Under the pieces are notes generated by a model, which saw only the letters and a list, made by a program, of their open reading frames with translations, made no database searches and was not told where the DNA came from. A program made the position numbers and the translations under genes. From Hippophae tibetana (lineage: Eukaryota > Streptophyta > Magnoliopsida > Rosales > Elaeagnaceae), in assembly GCA_037013495.1 (NCBI GenBank), contig CM072810.1, positions 36,671,843-36,735,842 of the forward strand: a stretch of 64,000 nucleotides of DNA. Reading direction: 5' to 3'. Positions 1 to 14,700 of the stretch are shown in pieces. The first letter of the stretch is position 1. Every line of letters begins with the position of its first letter.

Positions 1-1767
1 TTCGAGCTCTAAAATGATTATTTCAATGAATTTATAGTTGTATTTCTTCCAAGAAACTTCAAACATTTTGGAGACCACTCATATAGGCATTTGAACAAAA
101 AACTAAATCTAGAACTATGCAGCAGAACATAAATTTTGAACTCTATATCATGCAAGAGGATGAAACTTTGAACAAATTCTATGCAGGTTTTTGAATTATT
201 ATCAATTACCCGTACAATTTGGATGGACCTATTTGGAAAAAAAAGTAGATTGACAAAATTGTAGTTAGCCTACATTATCATTTTCAAGAAAAAGATACCT
301 TGCTTAAATCCATATAGAAGGCCTGTGAACTTACTGTTAAATGAATCAGTTGGGAAATTATTCGAACTGCATTATTTGTTGCCAAGATGATAGCAATCAA
401 CTTTCGTGGACGGAAAGAGCTTGACTTTATAGACATAAAGTATAGTGGTACGAGCGAAGCTATTTTGACACTATTGTAAGAAATGATGAATCTAATACCA
501 ATGAAGAGAAAATATCTATACTTTCCAATAGATTTACTAAATTTCTTAGAAAGAATAAACCCGTTTTTGGGGATTTAAAAAAAAGGTAATTCGAGCACTA
601 AAATGATTATTTCAATGAATTTATAGTTGTATTTCTTCCAAGCGACTTCAAACATTTTGGACACCACTCATATAGGCATTTGAGCAAAAAACTAAATCTA
701 GAACTATGTAGCTGAACATGAATTTTGAACTCTATATCATGCAAGAGGATAAAACTTTGAACAAATTCTACGCAGGTTTTTCAATCAATTTCAACTACCC
801 GTACAATTTGGATGGACCTATTTGGAAAAAAAAGTAGATTGAGAAAATTGTTGTTATCCTACATTATCATTTTCAAGAAAAAGATACCTTGCTTAAATCC
901 ATATAGAAGGCCTGTGAACTTACTGTTAAATGAATCAGTTGGGAAATTATTCGAACTGCATTATTTGTTGCCAAGATGATGGCAATCCACTTTCGTGGAC
1001 GGAAATAATTTGACTTTATAGACATCAAGTATAGTGGTACGAACGAAGCTATTTTGACACAATTGTTAGAAATGATGAATCTAATACCAATGAAGAGAAA
1101 ATATCTATACTTTCCCATAGATTTACTAAATTTCTTAGAAAGAATAAACCCGTTTTTAGGGATTTAAGAAAAAGGTAATTCGAGCTCTAAAATGATTATT
1201 TCAATGAATTTATAGTTGTATTTCTTCCAAGAAACTTCAAACATTTTGGAGACCACTCATATAGGCATTTGAACAAAAAACTAAATCTAGAACTATGCAA
1301 CTGAATATAAAATTTGAACTCTATATCATGCAAGAGGATGAAACTTTGAACAAATTCTATGCAGGTTTTTCAATCATTATCAACTACCCGTACAATTTGG
1401 ATGGACCTATTTGAAAAAAAAAGAAGATTGAGAAAATTGTAGTTAGCCTACATTATCATTTTCAAGAAAAAGATACCTTGCTTAAATCCATATAGAAGGC
1501 CTGTGAACTTACTGTTAAATGAATCAGTTGGGAAATTATTCGAACTGCACTATTTGTTGCCAAGATGATGGCAATCCACTTTCGTGGACGGAAATAGCTT
1601 GACTTTATAGACATCAAGTATAGTGGTACGAACGAAGCTATTTTGACACAATTGTTAGAAATGATGAATCTAATACCAATGAAGAGAAAATATCTATACT
1701 TTCCCATAGATTTACTAAATTTCTTAGAAAGAATAAACCCGTTTTTAGGGATTTAAGAAAAAGGTAA

Positions 1768-4700
1768 TTCGACCTCTAAAATGATTATTTCAATGAATTT
1801 ATAGTTGTATTTCTTCCAAGAAACTTCAAACATTTTGGAGACCACTCATATAGGCATTTGAACAAAAAACTAAATCTAGAACTATGCAGCTGAACATAAA
1901 TTTTGAACTCTATATCATGCAAGAGGATGAAACTTTGAACAAATTCTATGCAGGTTTTTGAATCATTATCAACTACCCGTACAATTTGGATGGACCTATT
2001 TGGAAAAAAATGTAGATTGACAAAATTGTAGTTAGCCTACATTATCATTTTCAAGAAAAAGATACCTTCCTTAAATCCATATAGAAGGCCTGTGAACTTA
2101 CTGTTAAATGAATCAGTTGGGAAATTATTCGAACTGCACTATTTGTTGCCAAGATGATGGCAATCCAATTTCGTGGACGGAAATAGCTTGACTTTATAGA
2201 CATCAAGTATAGTGGTACGAACGAAGCTATTTTGACACAATTGTTAGAAATGATGAATCTAATACCAATGAAGAGAAAATATCTATACTTTCCCATAGAT
2301 TTACTAAATTTCTTAGAAAGAATAAACCCGTTTTTAGGGATTTAAGAAAAAGGTAATTCGAGCTCTAAAATGATTATTTCAATGAATTTATAGTTGTATT
2401 TCTTCCAAGAAACTTCAAACATTTTGGAGACCACTCATATAGGCATTTGAACAAAAAACTAAATCTAGAACTATGCAGCTGAACATAAATTTTGAACTCT
2501 ATATCATGCAAGAGGATGAAACTTTGAAGAAATTCTATGCAGGTTTTTGAATCATTATCAACTACCCGTACAATTTGGATGGACCTATTTGGAAAAAAAA
2601 GTAGATTGACAAAATTGTAGTTAGCCTACATTATCATTTTCAAGAAAAAGATACCTTGCTTAAATCCATATAGAAGGCCTGTGAACTTACTGTTAAATGA
2701 ATCAGTTGGGAAATTATTCGAACTGCATTATTTGTTGCCAAGATGATAGCAATCCACTTTCGTGGAAGGAAAGAGCTTGACTTTATAGACATAAAGTATA
2801 GTGGTACGAGCGAAGCTATTTTGACACAATTGTTAGAAATGATGAATCTAATACCAATGAAGAGAAAATATCTATACTTTCCAATAGATTTACTAAATTT
2901 CTTAGAAAGAATAAACCCGTTTTTAAGGATTTAAAAAAAAGGTAATCCGAGCTCTAAAATGATTATTTCAATGAATTTATAGTTGTATTTCTTCCAAGCG
3001 ACTTCAAACATTTTGGACACCACTCATATAGGCATTTGAGCAAAAAACTAAATCTAGAACTATGTAGCTGAACATAAATTTTGAACTCTATATCATGCAA
3101 GAGGATAAAACTTTGAACAAATTCTACGCAGGTTTTTCAATCAATTTCAACTACCCGTACAATTTGGATGGATCTATTTGGAAAAAAAAGTAGATTGAGA
3201 AAATTGTTGTTAGCCTACATTATCATTTTCAAGAAAAAGATTCCTTCTTAAATCCATATAGAAGGCCTGTGAACTTACTGTTAAATGAATCAGTTGGGAA
3301 ATTATTCGAACTGCATTATTTGTTGCCAAGATGATGGCAATCCACTTTCGTGGACGGAAATAGCTTGACTTTATAGACATCAAGTATAGTGGTACGAACG
3401 AAGCTATTTTGACACAATTGTTAGAAATGATGAATCTAATACCAATGAAGAGAAAATATCTATACTTTCCCATAGATTTACTAAATTTCTTAGAAAGAAT
3501 AAACCCGTTTTTAGGGATTTAAGAAAAAGGTAATTCGAGCTCTAAAATGATTATTTCAATGAATTTATAGTTGTATTTCTTCCAAGAAACTTCAAACATT
3601 TTGGAGACCACTCATATAGGCATTTGAACAAAAAACTAAATCTAGAACTATGCAACTGAACATAAAATTTGAACTCTATATCATGCAAGAGGATGAAACT
3701 TTGAACAAATTCTATGCAGGTTTTTGAATCATTATCAACTACCCGTACAATTTGGATGGACCTATTTGGAAAAAAAGTAGATTGAGAAAATTGTAGTTAG
3801 CCTATATTATCATTTTCAAGAAAAAGATACCTTCCTTAAATCCATATAGAAGGCCTGTGAACTTACTGTTAAATGAATCAGTTGGGAAATTATTCGAACT
3901 GCACTATTTGTTGCCAAGATGATGGCAATCCAATTTCGTGGACGGAAATAGCTTGACTTTATAGACATCAAGTATAGTGGTACGAACGAAGCTATTTTGA
4001 CACAATTGTTAGAAATGATGAATCTAATACCAATGAAGAGAAAATATCTATACTTTCCCATAGATTTACTAAATTTCTTAGAAAGAATAAACCCGTTTTT
4101 AGGGATTTAAGAAAAAGGTAATTCGAGCTCTAAAATGATTATTTCAATGAATTTATAGTTGTATTTCTTCCAAGAAACTTCAAACATTTTGGAGACCACT
4201 CATATAGGCATTTGAACAAAAAACTAAATCTAGAACTATGCAGCTGAACATAAATTTTGAACTCTATATCATGCAAGAGGATGAAACTTTGAACAAATTC
4301 TATGCAGGTTTTTGAATCATTATCAACTACCCGTACAATTTGGATGGACCTATTTGGAAAAAAAAGTAGATTGACAAAATTGTAGTTAGCCTACATTATC
4401 ATTTTCAAGAAAAAGATACCTTGCTTAAATCCATATAGAAGGCCTGTGAACTTACTGTTAAATGAATCAGTTGGGAAATTATTCGAACTGCATTATTTGT
4501 TGCCAAGATGATAGCAATCCACTTTCGTGGAAGGAAAGAGCTTGACTTTATAGACATAAAGTATAGTGGTACGAGCGAAGCTATTTTGACACAATTGTTA
4601 GAAATGATGAATCTAATACCAATGAAGAGAAAATATCTATACTTTCCAATAGATTTACTAAATTTCTTAGAAAGAATAAACCCGTTTTTAAGGATTTAAA

Positions 4701-7700
4701 AAAAAGGTAATCCGAGCTCTAAAATGATTATTTCAATGAATTTATAGTTGTATTTCTTCCAAGCGACTTCAAACATTTTGGACACCACTCATATAGGCAT
4801 TTGAGCAAAAAACTAAATCTAGAACTATGTAGCTGAACATAAATTTTGAACTCTATATCATGCAAGAGGATAAAACTTTGAACAAATTCTACGCAGGTTT
4901 TTCAATCAATTTCAACTACCCGTACAATTTGGATGGATCTATTTGGAAAAAAAAGTAGATTGAGAAAATTGTTGTTAGCCTACATTATCATTTTCAAGAA
5001 AAAGATTCCTTCTTAAATCCATATAGAAGGCCTGTGAACTTACTGTTAAATGAATCAGTTGGGAAATTATTCGAACTGCATTATTTGTTGCCAAGATGAT
5101 GGCAATCCACTTTCGTGGACGGAAATAGCTTGACTTTATAGACATCAAGTATAGTGGTACGAACGAAGCTATTTTGACACAATTGTTAGAAATGATGAAT
5201 CTAATACCAATGAAGAGAAAATATCTATACTTTCCCATAGATTTACTAAATTTCTTAGAAAGAATAAACCCGTTTTTAGGGATTTAAGAAAAATTTAATT
5301 CGAGCTCTAAAATGATTATTTCAATGAATTTATAGTTGTATTTCTTCCAAGAAACTTCAAACATTTTGGAGACCACTCATATAGGCATTTGAACAAAAAA
5401 CTAAATCTAGAACTATGCAACTGAACATAAAATTTGAACTCTATATCATGCAAGAGGATGAAACTTTGAACAAATTCTATGCAGGTTTTTGAATCATTAT
5501 CAACTACCCGTACAATTTGGATGGACCTATTTGGAAAAAAAGTAGATTGAGAAAATTGTAGTTAGCCTATATTATCATTTTCAAGAAAAAGATACCTTCC
5601 TTAAATCCATATAGAAGGCCTGTGAACTTACTGTTAAATGAATCAGTTGGGAAATTATTCGAACTGCACTATTTGTTGCCAAGATGATGGCAATCCAATT
5701 TCGTGGACGGAAATAGCTTGACTTTATAGACATCAAGTATAGTGGTACGAACGAAGCTATTTTGACACAATTGTTAGAAATGATGAATCTAATACCAATG
5801 AAGAGAAAATATCTATACTTTCCCATAGATTTACTAAATTTCTTAGAAAGAATAAACCCGTTTTTAGGGATTTAAGAAAAAGGTAATTCGAGCTCTAAAA
5901 TGATTATTTCAATGAATTTATAGTTGTATTTCTTCCAAGAAACTTCAAACATTTTGGAGACCACTCATATAGGCATTTGAACAAAAAACTAAATCTAGAA
6001 CTATGCAGCTGAACATAAATTTTGAACTCTATATCATGCAAGAGGATGAAACTTTGAACAAATTCTATGCAGGTTTTTGAATCATTATCAACTACCCGTA
6101 CAATTTGGATGGACCTATTTGGAAAAAAAAGTAGATTGAGAAAATTGTAGTTAGCCTACATTATCATTTTCAAGAAAAAGATACCTTCCTTAAATCCATA
6201 TAGAAGGCCTGTGAACTTACTGTTAAATGAATCAGTTGGGAAATTATTCGAACTGCATTATTTGTTGCCAAGATGATAGCAATCCACTTTCGTGGAAGGA
6301 AAGAGCTTGACTTTATAGACATAAAGTATAGTGGTACGAGCGAAGCTATTTTGACACAATTGTTAGAAATGATGAATCTAATACCAATGAAGAGAAAATA
6401 TCTATACTTTCCAATAGATTTACTAAATTTCTTAGAAAGAATAAACCCGTTTTTAAGGATTTAAAAAAAAGGTAATCCGAGCTCTAAAATGATTATTTCA
6501 ATGAATTTATAGTTGTATTTCTTCCAAGCGACTTCAAACATTTTGGACACCACTCATATAGGCATTTGAGCAAAAAACTAAATCTAGAACTATGTAGCTG
6601 AACATAAATTTTGAACTCTATATCATGCAAGAGGATAAAACTTTGAACAAATTCTACGCAGGTTTTTCAATCAATTTCAACTACCCGTACAATTTGGATG
6701 GATCTATTTGGAAAAAAAAGTAGATTGAGAAAATTGTTGTTAGTCTACATTATCATTTTCAAGAAAAAGATACCTTGCTTAAATCCATATAGAAGGCCTG
6801 TGAACTTACTGTTAAATGAATCAGTTGGGAAATTATTCGAACTGCATTATTTGTTGCCAAGATGATGGCAATCCACTTTCGTGGACGGAAATAGCTTGAC
6901 TTTATAGACATCAAGTATAGTGGTACGAACGAAGCTATTTTGACACAATTGTTAGAAATGATGAATCTAATACCAATGAAGAGAAAATATCTATACTTTC
7001 CCATAGATTTACTAAATTTCTTAGAAAGAATAAACCCGTTTTTAGGGATTTAAGAAAAAGGTAATTCGACCTCTAAAATGATTATTTCAATGAATTTATA
7101 GTTGTATTTCTTCCAAGAAACTTCAAACATTTTGGAGACCACTCATATAGGCATTTGACCAAAAAACTAAATCTAGAACTATGCAACTGAACATAAAATT
7201 TGAAGTCTATATCATGCAAGAGGATGAAACTTTGAACAAATTCTATGTAGGTTTTTCAATCATTATCAACTACCCGTACAATTTGGATGGACCTATTTGG
7301 AAAAAAAAGTAGATTGAGAAAATTGTTGTTAGCCTACATTATCATTTTCAAGAAAAAGATACCTTGCTTAAATCCATATAGAAGGCCTGTGAACTTACTG
7401 TTAAATGAATCAGTTGGGAAATTATTCGAACTGCATTATTTGTTGCCAAGATGATGGCAATCCACTTTCGTGGGCGGAAATAGATTGACTTTATAGACAT
7501 CAAGTATAGTGGTACGAACGAAGCTATTTTGACACAATTGTTAGAAATGATGAATCTAATACCAATGAAGAGAAAATATCTATACTTTCCCATAGATTTA
7601 CTAAATTTCTTAGAAAGAATAAACCCGTTTTTAGGGATTTAAGAAAAAGGTAATTCGAGCTCTAAAATGATTATTTCAATGAATTTATAGTTGTATTTCT

Positions 7701-8831
7701 TCCAAGAAACTTCAAACATTTTGGAGACCACTCATATAGGCATTTGAACAAAAAACTAAATCTAGAACTATGCAACTGAACATAAAATTTGAACTCTATA
7801 TCATGCAAGAGGATGAAACTTTGAACAAATTCTATGCAGGTTTTTGAATCATTATCAACTACCCGTACAATTTGGATGGACCTATTTGGAAAAAAAAGTA
7901 GATTGAGAAAATTGTAGTTAGCCTATATTATCATTTTCAAGAAAAAGATACCTTCCTTAAATCCATATAGAAGGCCTGTGAACTTACTGTTAAATGAATC
8001 AGTTGGGAAATTATTCGAACTGCACTATTTGTTGCCAAGATGATGGCAATCCAATTTCGTGGACGGAAAGAGCTTGACTTTATAGACATAAAGTATAGTG
8101 GTACGAGCGAAGCTATTTTGACACAATTGTTAGAAATGATGAATCTAATACCAATGAAGAGAAAATATCTATACTTTCCAATAGATTTACTAAATTTCTT
8201 AGAAAGAATAAACCCGTTTTTAAGGATTTAAAAAAAAGGTAATCCGAGCTCCAAAATGATTATTTCAATGAATTTATAGTTGTATTTCTTCCAAGCGACT
8301 TCAAACATTTTGGACACCACTCATATAGGCATTTGAGCAAAAAACTAAATCTAGAACTATGTAGCTGAACATAAATTTTGAACTCTATATCATGCAAGAG
8401 GATAAAACTTTGAACAAATTCTACGCAGGTTTTTCAATCAATTTCAACTACCCGTACAATTTGGATGGATCTATTTGGAAAAAAAAGTAGATTGAGAAAA
8501 TTGTTGTTAGCCTACATTATCATTTTCAAGAAAAAGATACCTTGCTTAAATCCATATAGAAGGCCTGTGAACTTACTGTTAAATGAATCAGTTGGGAAAT
8601 TATTCGAACTGCATTATTTGTTGCCAAGATGATGGCAATCCACTTTCGTGGACGGAAATAGCTTGACTTTATAGACATCAAGTATAGTGGTACGAACGAA
8701 GCTATTTTGACACAATTGTTAGAAATGATGAATCTAATACCAATGAAGAGAAAATATCTATACTTTCCCATAGATTTACTAAATTTCTTAGAAAGAATAA
8801 ACCCGTTTTTAGGGATTTAAGAAAAAGGTAA
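1768..8831 (+). repeat. Trimeric higher-order repeat, about 1766 bp, four copies
   Basis: Four successive A-C-B trimers lie at 1768-3533, 3534-5298, 5299-7064 and 7065-8831 (1766, 1765, 1766 and 1767 bp). Shared private markers show the three-monomer spacing. A one-base deletion turning GATACCTTGCTT into GATTCCTTCTT occurs in the B units at 2946 and 4711. A seven-A rather than eight-A tract with CCTATATTATC occurs in the A units at 3534 and 5299. CGTGGAAGG occurs in the C units at 2357, 4122 and 5887. The second and third copies look almost identical over most of their length. In the fourth copy the middle unit is an A/C hybrid and the first is a TTCGACC subtype of A. Confidence 0.88.
7654..8242 (+). 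repeat. Hybrid A/C monomer
   Basis: The 5' part has class A markers shared with the units at 3534 and 5299: GCAACTG, CCTATATTATC, ACCTTCCTT, GCACTATTTG and CAATCCAATTTCG. From about 8068 the class C markers GGAAAGAGC, ACATAAAG, ACGAGCG and CCAATAG follow. The switch lies between about 8055 and 8069. Unequal exchange or gene conversion between neighbouring A and C units is the simplest explanation. Confidence 0.82.
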
Positions 8832-11776
8832 TTCGACCTCTAAAATGATTATTTCAATGAATTTATAGTTGTATTTCTTCCAAGAAACTTCAAACATTTT
8901 GGAGACCACTCATATAGGCATTTGAACAAAAAACTAAATCTAGAACTATGCAACTGAACATAAAATTTGAAGTCTATATCATGCAAGAGGATGAAACTTT
9001 GAACAAATTCTATGCAGGTTTTTCAATCATTATCAACTACCCGTACAATTTGGATGGACCTATTTGGAAAAAAAAGTAGATTGAGAAAATTGTTGTTAGC
9101 CTACATTATCATTTTCAAGAAAAAGATACCTTGCTTAAATCCATATAGAAGGCCTGTGAACTTACTGTTAAATGAATAAGTTGGGAAATTATTCGAACTG
9201 CATTATTTGTTGCCAAGATGATGGCAATCCACTTTCGTGGACGGAAATAGATTGACTTTATAGACATCAAGTATAGTGGTACGAACGAAGCTATTTTGAC
9301 ACAATTGTTAGAAATGATGAATCTAATACCAATGAAGAGAAAATATCTATACTTTCCCATAGATTTACTAAATTTCTTAGAAAGAATAAACCCGTTTTTA
9401 GGGATTTAAGAAAAAGGTAATTCGAGCTCTAAAATGATTATTTCAATGAATTTATAGTTGTATTTCTTCCAAGAAACTTCAAACATTTTGGAGACCACTC
9501 ATATAGGCATTTGAACAAAAAACTAAATCTAGAACTATGCAACTGAACATAAAATTTGAACTCTATATCATGCAAGAGGATGAAACTTTGAACAAATTCT
9601 ATGCAGGTTTTTGAATCATTCTCAACTACCCGTACAATTTGGATGGACCTATTTGGAAAAAAAAGTAGATTGAGAAAATTGTAGTTAGCCTACATTATCA
9701 TTTTCAAGAAAAAGATACCTTGCTTAAATCCATATAGAAGGCCTGTGAACTTACTGTTAAATGAATCAGTTGGGAAATTATTCGAACTGCACTATTTGTT
9801 GCCAAAATGATGGCAATCCACTTTCGTGGACGGAAATAGCTTGACTTTATAGACATCAAGTATAGTGGTACGAACGAAGCTATTTTGACACAATTGTTAG
9901 AAATGATGAATCTAATACCAATGAAGAGAAAATATCTATACTTTCCCATAGATTTACTAAATTTCTTAGAAAGAATAAACCCGTTTTTAAGGATTTAAGA
10001 AAAAGGTAATTCGAGCTCTAAAATGATTATTTCAATGAATTTATAGTTGTATTTCTTCCAAGAAACTTCAAACATTTTGGAGACCACTCATATAGGCATT
10101 TGAACAAAAAACTAAATCTAGAACTATGCAACTGAATATAAAATTTGAACTCTATATCATGCAAGAGGATGAAACTTTGAACAAATTCTATGCAGGTTTT
10201 TGAATCGTTATCAACTACCCGTACAATTTGGATGGACCTATTTGGAAAAAAAAGTAGATTGACAAAATTGTAGTTAGCCTACATTATCATTTTCAAGAAA
10301 AAGATACCTTGCTTAAATCCATATAGAAGGCCTGTGAACTTACTGTTAAATGAATCAGTTGGGAAATTATTCGAACTGCATTATTTGTTGCCAAGATGAT
10401 AGCAATCCACTTTCGTGGACGGAAAGAGCTTGACTTTATAGACATAAAGTATAGTGGTACTAGCGAAGCTATTTTGACACAATTGTTAGAAATGATGAAT
10501 CTAATACCAATGAAGAGAAAATATCTATACTTTCCAATAGATTTACTAAATTTCTTAGAAAGAATAAACCCGTTTTTAGGGATTTAAAAAAAAGGTAATC
10601 CGAGCTCTAAAATGATTATTTCAATGAATTTATAGTTGTATTTCTTCCAAGCGACTTCAAACATTTTGGACACCACTCATATAGGCATTTGAGCAAAAAA
10701 CTAAATCTAGAACTATGTAGCTGAACATAAATTTTGAACTCTATATCATGCAAGAGGATAAAACTTTGAACAAATTCTACGCAGGTTTTTCAATCAATTT
10801 CAACTACCCGTACAATTTGGATTGATCTATTTGGAAAAAAAAGTAGATTGAGAAAATTGTTGTTAGCCTACATTATCATTTTCAAGAAAAAGATACCTTG
10901 CTTAAATCCATATAGAAGGCCTGTGAACTTGCTGTTAAATGAATCAGTTGGGAAATTATTCGAACTGCACTATTTGTTGCCAAGATGATGGCAATCCACT
11001 TTCGTGGACGGAAATAGCTTGACTTTATAGACATCAAGTATAGTGGTAAGAACGAAGCTATTTTGACACAATTTTTAGAAATGATGAATCTAATACCAAT
11101 GAAGAGAAAATATCTATACTTTCCAATAGATTTACTAAATTTCTTAGAAAGAATAAACCCGTTTTTAGGGATTTAAAAAAAAGGTAATCCGAGCTCTAAA
11201 ATGATTATTTCAATAAATTTATAGTTGTATTTCTTCCAAGCGACTTCAAACATTTTGGACACCACTCATATAGGCATTTGAGCAAAAAACTAAATCTAGA
11301 ACTATGTAGCTGAACATAAATTTTGAACTCTATATCATGCAAGAGGATAAAACTTTGAACAAATTCTACGCAGGCTTTTCAATCAATTTCAACTACCCGT
11401 ACAATTTGGATGGATCTATTTGGAAAAAAAAGTAGATTGAGAAAATTGTTGTTAGCCTACATTATCATTTTCAAGAAAAAGATACCTTGCTTAAATCCAT
11501 ATAGAAGGCCTGTGAACTTACTGTTAAATGAATCAGTTGGGAAATTATTCGAACTGCATTATTTGTTACCAAGATGATGGCAATCCACTTTCGTGGACGG
11601 AAATAGGTTGACTTTATAGACATCAAGTATAGTGGTACGAACGAAGCTATTTTGACACAATTGTTAGAAATGATGAATCTAATACCAATGAAGAGAAAAT
11701 ATCTATACTTTCCAATAGATTTACTAAATTTCTTAGAAAGAATAAACCCGTTTTTAGGGATTTAAAAAAAAGGTAA
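8243..11776 (+). repeat. Hexameric higher-order repeat, domain I, copy 1 (3534 bp)
   Basis: This six-monomer block (monomers 15-20) recurs at 11777-15310 at a spacing of exactly 3534 bp. Paired private markers are the TTCGACC start with GAAGTCTATATC (units 8832 and 12366), TGAATCATTCTC with GCCAAAATGATGG (9421 and 12955), TGAATCGTTATC with GCAACTGAATATA (10010 and 13544), GATTGATCTATTTG (10599 and 14133) and GGCTTTTCAATC with TTGTTACCAAG and AATAGGTTGAC (11188 and 14722). Small differences separate the copies: GGTAAGAACG and CAATTTTTAG are found only in the copy-1 unit at 10599. Confidence 0.88.
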
Positions 11777-14700
11777 TCCGAGCTCTAAAATGATTATTTC
11801 AATGAATTTATAGTTGTATTTCTTCCAAGCGACTTCAAACATTTTGGACACCACTCATATAGGCATTTGAGCAAAAAACTAAATCTAGAACTATGTAGCT
11901 GAACATAAATTTTGAACTCTATATCATGCAAGAGGATAAAACTTTGAACAAATTCTACGCAGGCTTTTCAATCAATTTCAACTACCCGTACAATTTGGAT
12001 GGATCTATTTGGAAAAAAAAGTAGATTGAGAAAATTGTTGTTAGCCTACATTATCATTTTCAAGAAAAAGATACCTTGCTTAAATCCATATAGAAGGCCT
12101 GTGAACTTACTGTTAAATGAATCAGTTGGGAAATTATTCGAACTGCATTATTTGTTGCCAAGATGATGGCAATCCACTTTCGTGGACGGAAATAGCTTGA
12201 CTTTATAGACATCAAGTATAGTGGTACGAACGAAGCTATTTTGACACAATTGTTAGAAATGATGAATCTAATACCAATGAAGAGAAAATATCTATACTTT
12301 CCCATAGATTTACTAAATTTCTTAGAAAGAATAAACCCGTTTTTAGGGATTTAAGAAAAAGGTAATTCGACCTCTAAAATGATTATTTCAATGAATTTAT
12401 AGTTGTATTTCTTCCAAGAAACTTCAAACATTTTGGAGACCACTCATATAGGCATTTGAACAAAAAACTAAATCTAGAACTATGCAACTGAACATAAAAT
12501 TTGAAGTCTATATCATGCAAGAGGATGAAACTTTGAACAAATTCTATGCAGGTTTTTCAATCATTATCAACTACCCGTACAATTTGGATGGACCTATTTG
12601 GAAAAAAAAGTAGATTGAGAAAATTGTTGTTAGCCTACATTATCATTTTCAAGAAAAAGATACCTTGCTTAAATCCATATAGAAGGCCTGTGAACTTACT
12701 GTTAAATGAATCAGTTGGGAAATTATTCGAACTGCATTATTTGTTGCCAAGATGATGGCAATCCACTTTCGTGGACGGAAATAGATTGACTTTATAGACA
12801 TCAAGTATAGTGGTACGAACGAAGCTATTTTGACACAATTGTTAGAAATGATGAATCTAATACCAATGAAGAGAAAATATCTATACTTTCCCATAGATTT
12901 ACTAAATTTCTTAGAAAGAATAAACCCGTTTTTAGGGATTTAAGAAAAAGGTAATTCGAGCTCTAAAATGATTATTTCAATGAATTTATAGTTGTATTTC
13001 TTCCAAGAAACTTCAAACATTTTAGAGACCACTCATATAGGCATTTGAACAAAAATCTAAATCTAGAACTATGCAACTGAACATAAAATTTGAACTCTAT
13101 ATCATGCAAGAGGATGAAACTTTGAACAAATTCAATGCAGGTTTTTGAATCATTCTCAACTACCCGTACAATTTGGATGGACCTATTTGGAAAAAAAAGT
13201 AGATTGAGAAAATTGTAGTTAGCCTACATTATCATTTTCAAGAAAAAGATACCTTGCTTAAATCCATATAGAAGGCCTGTGAACTTACTGTTAAATGAAT
13301 CAGTTGGGAAATTATTCGAACTGCACTATTTGTTGCCAAAATGATGGCAATCCACTTTCGTGGACGGAAATAGCTTGACTTTATAGACATCAAGTATAGT
13401 GGTACGAACGAAGCTATTTTGACACAATTGTTAGAAATGATGAATCTAATACCAATGAAGAGAAAATATCTATACTTTCCCATAGATTTACTAAATTTCT
13501 TAGAAAGAATAAACCCGTTTTTAGGGATTTAAGAAAAAGGTAATTCGAGCTCTAAAATGATTATTTCAATGAATTTATAGTTGTATTTCTTCCAAGAAAC
13601 TTCAAACATTTTGGAGACCACTCATATAGGCATTTGAACAAAAAACTAAATCTAGAACTATGCAACTGAATATAAAATTTGAACTCTATATCATGCAAGA
13701 GGATGAAACTTTGAACAAATTCTATGCAGGTTTTTGAATCGTTATCAACTACCCGTACAATTTGGATGGACCTATTTGGAAAAAAAAGTAGATTGACAAA
13801 ATTGTAGTTAGCCTACATTATCATTTTCAAGAAAAAGATACCTTGCTTAAATCCATATAGAAGGCCTGTGAACTTACTGTTAAATGAATCAGTTGGGAAA
13901 TTATTCGAACTGCATTATTTGTTGCCAAGATGATAGCAATCCACTTTCGTGGACGGAAAGAGCTTGACTTTATAGACATAAAGTATAGTGGTACGAGCGA
14001 AGCTATTTTGACACAATTGTTAGAAATGATGAATCTAATACCAATGAAGAGAAAATATCTATACTTTCCAATAGATTTACTAAATTTCTTAGAAAGTATA
14101 AACCCGTTTTTAGGGATTTAAAAAAAAGGTAATCCGAGCTCTAAAATGATTATTTCAATGAATTTATAGTTGTATTTCTTCCAAGCGACTTCAAACATTT
14201 TGGACACCACTCATATAGGCATTTGAGCAAAAAACTAAATCTAGAACTATGTAGCTGAACATAAATTTTGAACTCTATATCATGCAAGAGGATAAAACTT
14301 TGAACAAATTCTACGCAGGTTTTTCAATCAATTTCAACTACCCGTACAATTTGGATTGATCTATTTGGAAAAAAAAGTAGATTGAGAAAATTGTTGTTAG
14401 CCTACATTATCATTTTCAAGAAAAAGATACCTTGCTTAAATCCATATAGAAGGCCTGTGAACTTACTGTTAAATGAATCAGTTGGGAAATTATTCGAACT
14501 GCACTATTTGTTGCCAAGATGATGGCAATCTACTTTCGTGGACGGAAATAGCTTGACTTTATAGACATCAAGTATAGTGGTACGAACGAAGCTATTTTGA
14601 CACAATTGTTAGAAATGATGAATCTAATACCAATGAAGAGAAAATATCTATACTTTCCAATAGATTTACTAAATTTCTTAGAAAGAATAAACCCGTTTTT

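Noticed and set aside
1..20. A possible RNA polymerase III B box in GGTAATTCGAGCTC at monomer junctions
   Set aside because: Only TTCGA matches. The last bases do not fit GGTTCGAnTCC, the match is lost in the common TCCGAG form, and no A box lies upstream at a proper distance.
873..1118. An 81-codon minus-strand open frame that recurs in many monomers (MGKYRYFLFIGIRFIISNNC...)
   Set aside because: It is the antisense of the gag-like frame. Its recurrence follows from sequence identity between monomers, its length changes with each single-base indel, and no promoter or codon-level constraint is visible.
10390..10440. A possible CENP-B box in CTTTCGTGGACGG
   Set aside because: The TTCG and CGG parts are present, but the spacing does not fit the required TTCGnnnnAnnCGGG core.
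12546..12755. A 69-codon plus-strand open frame (MQVFQSLSTTRTIWMDLF...) recurring in many units
   Set aside because: It overlaps the gag-like frame in another phase and matches no family I recognise. Its recurrence is again explained by the repeat itself.
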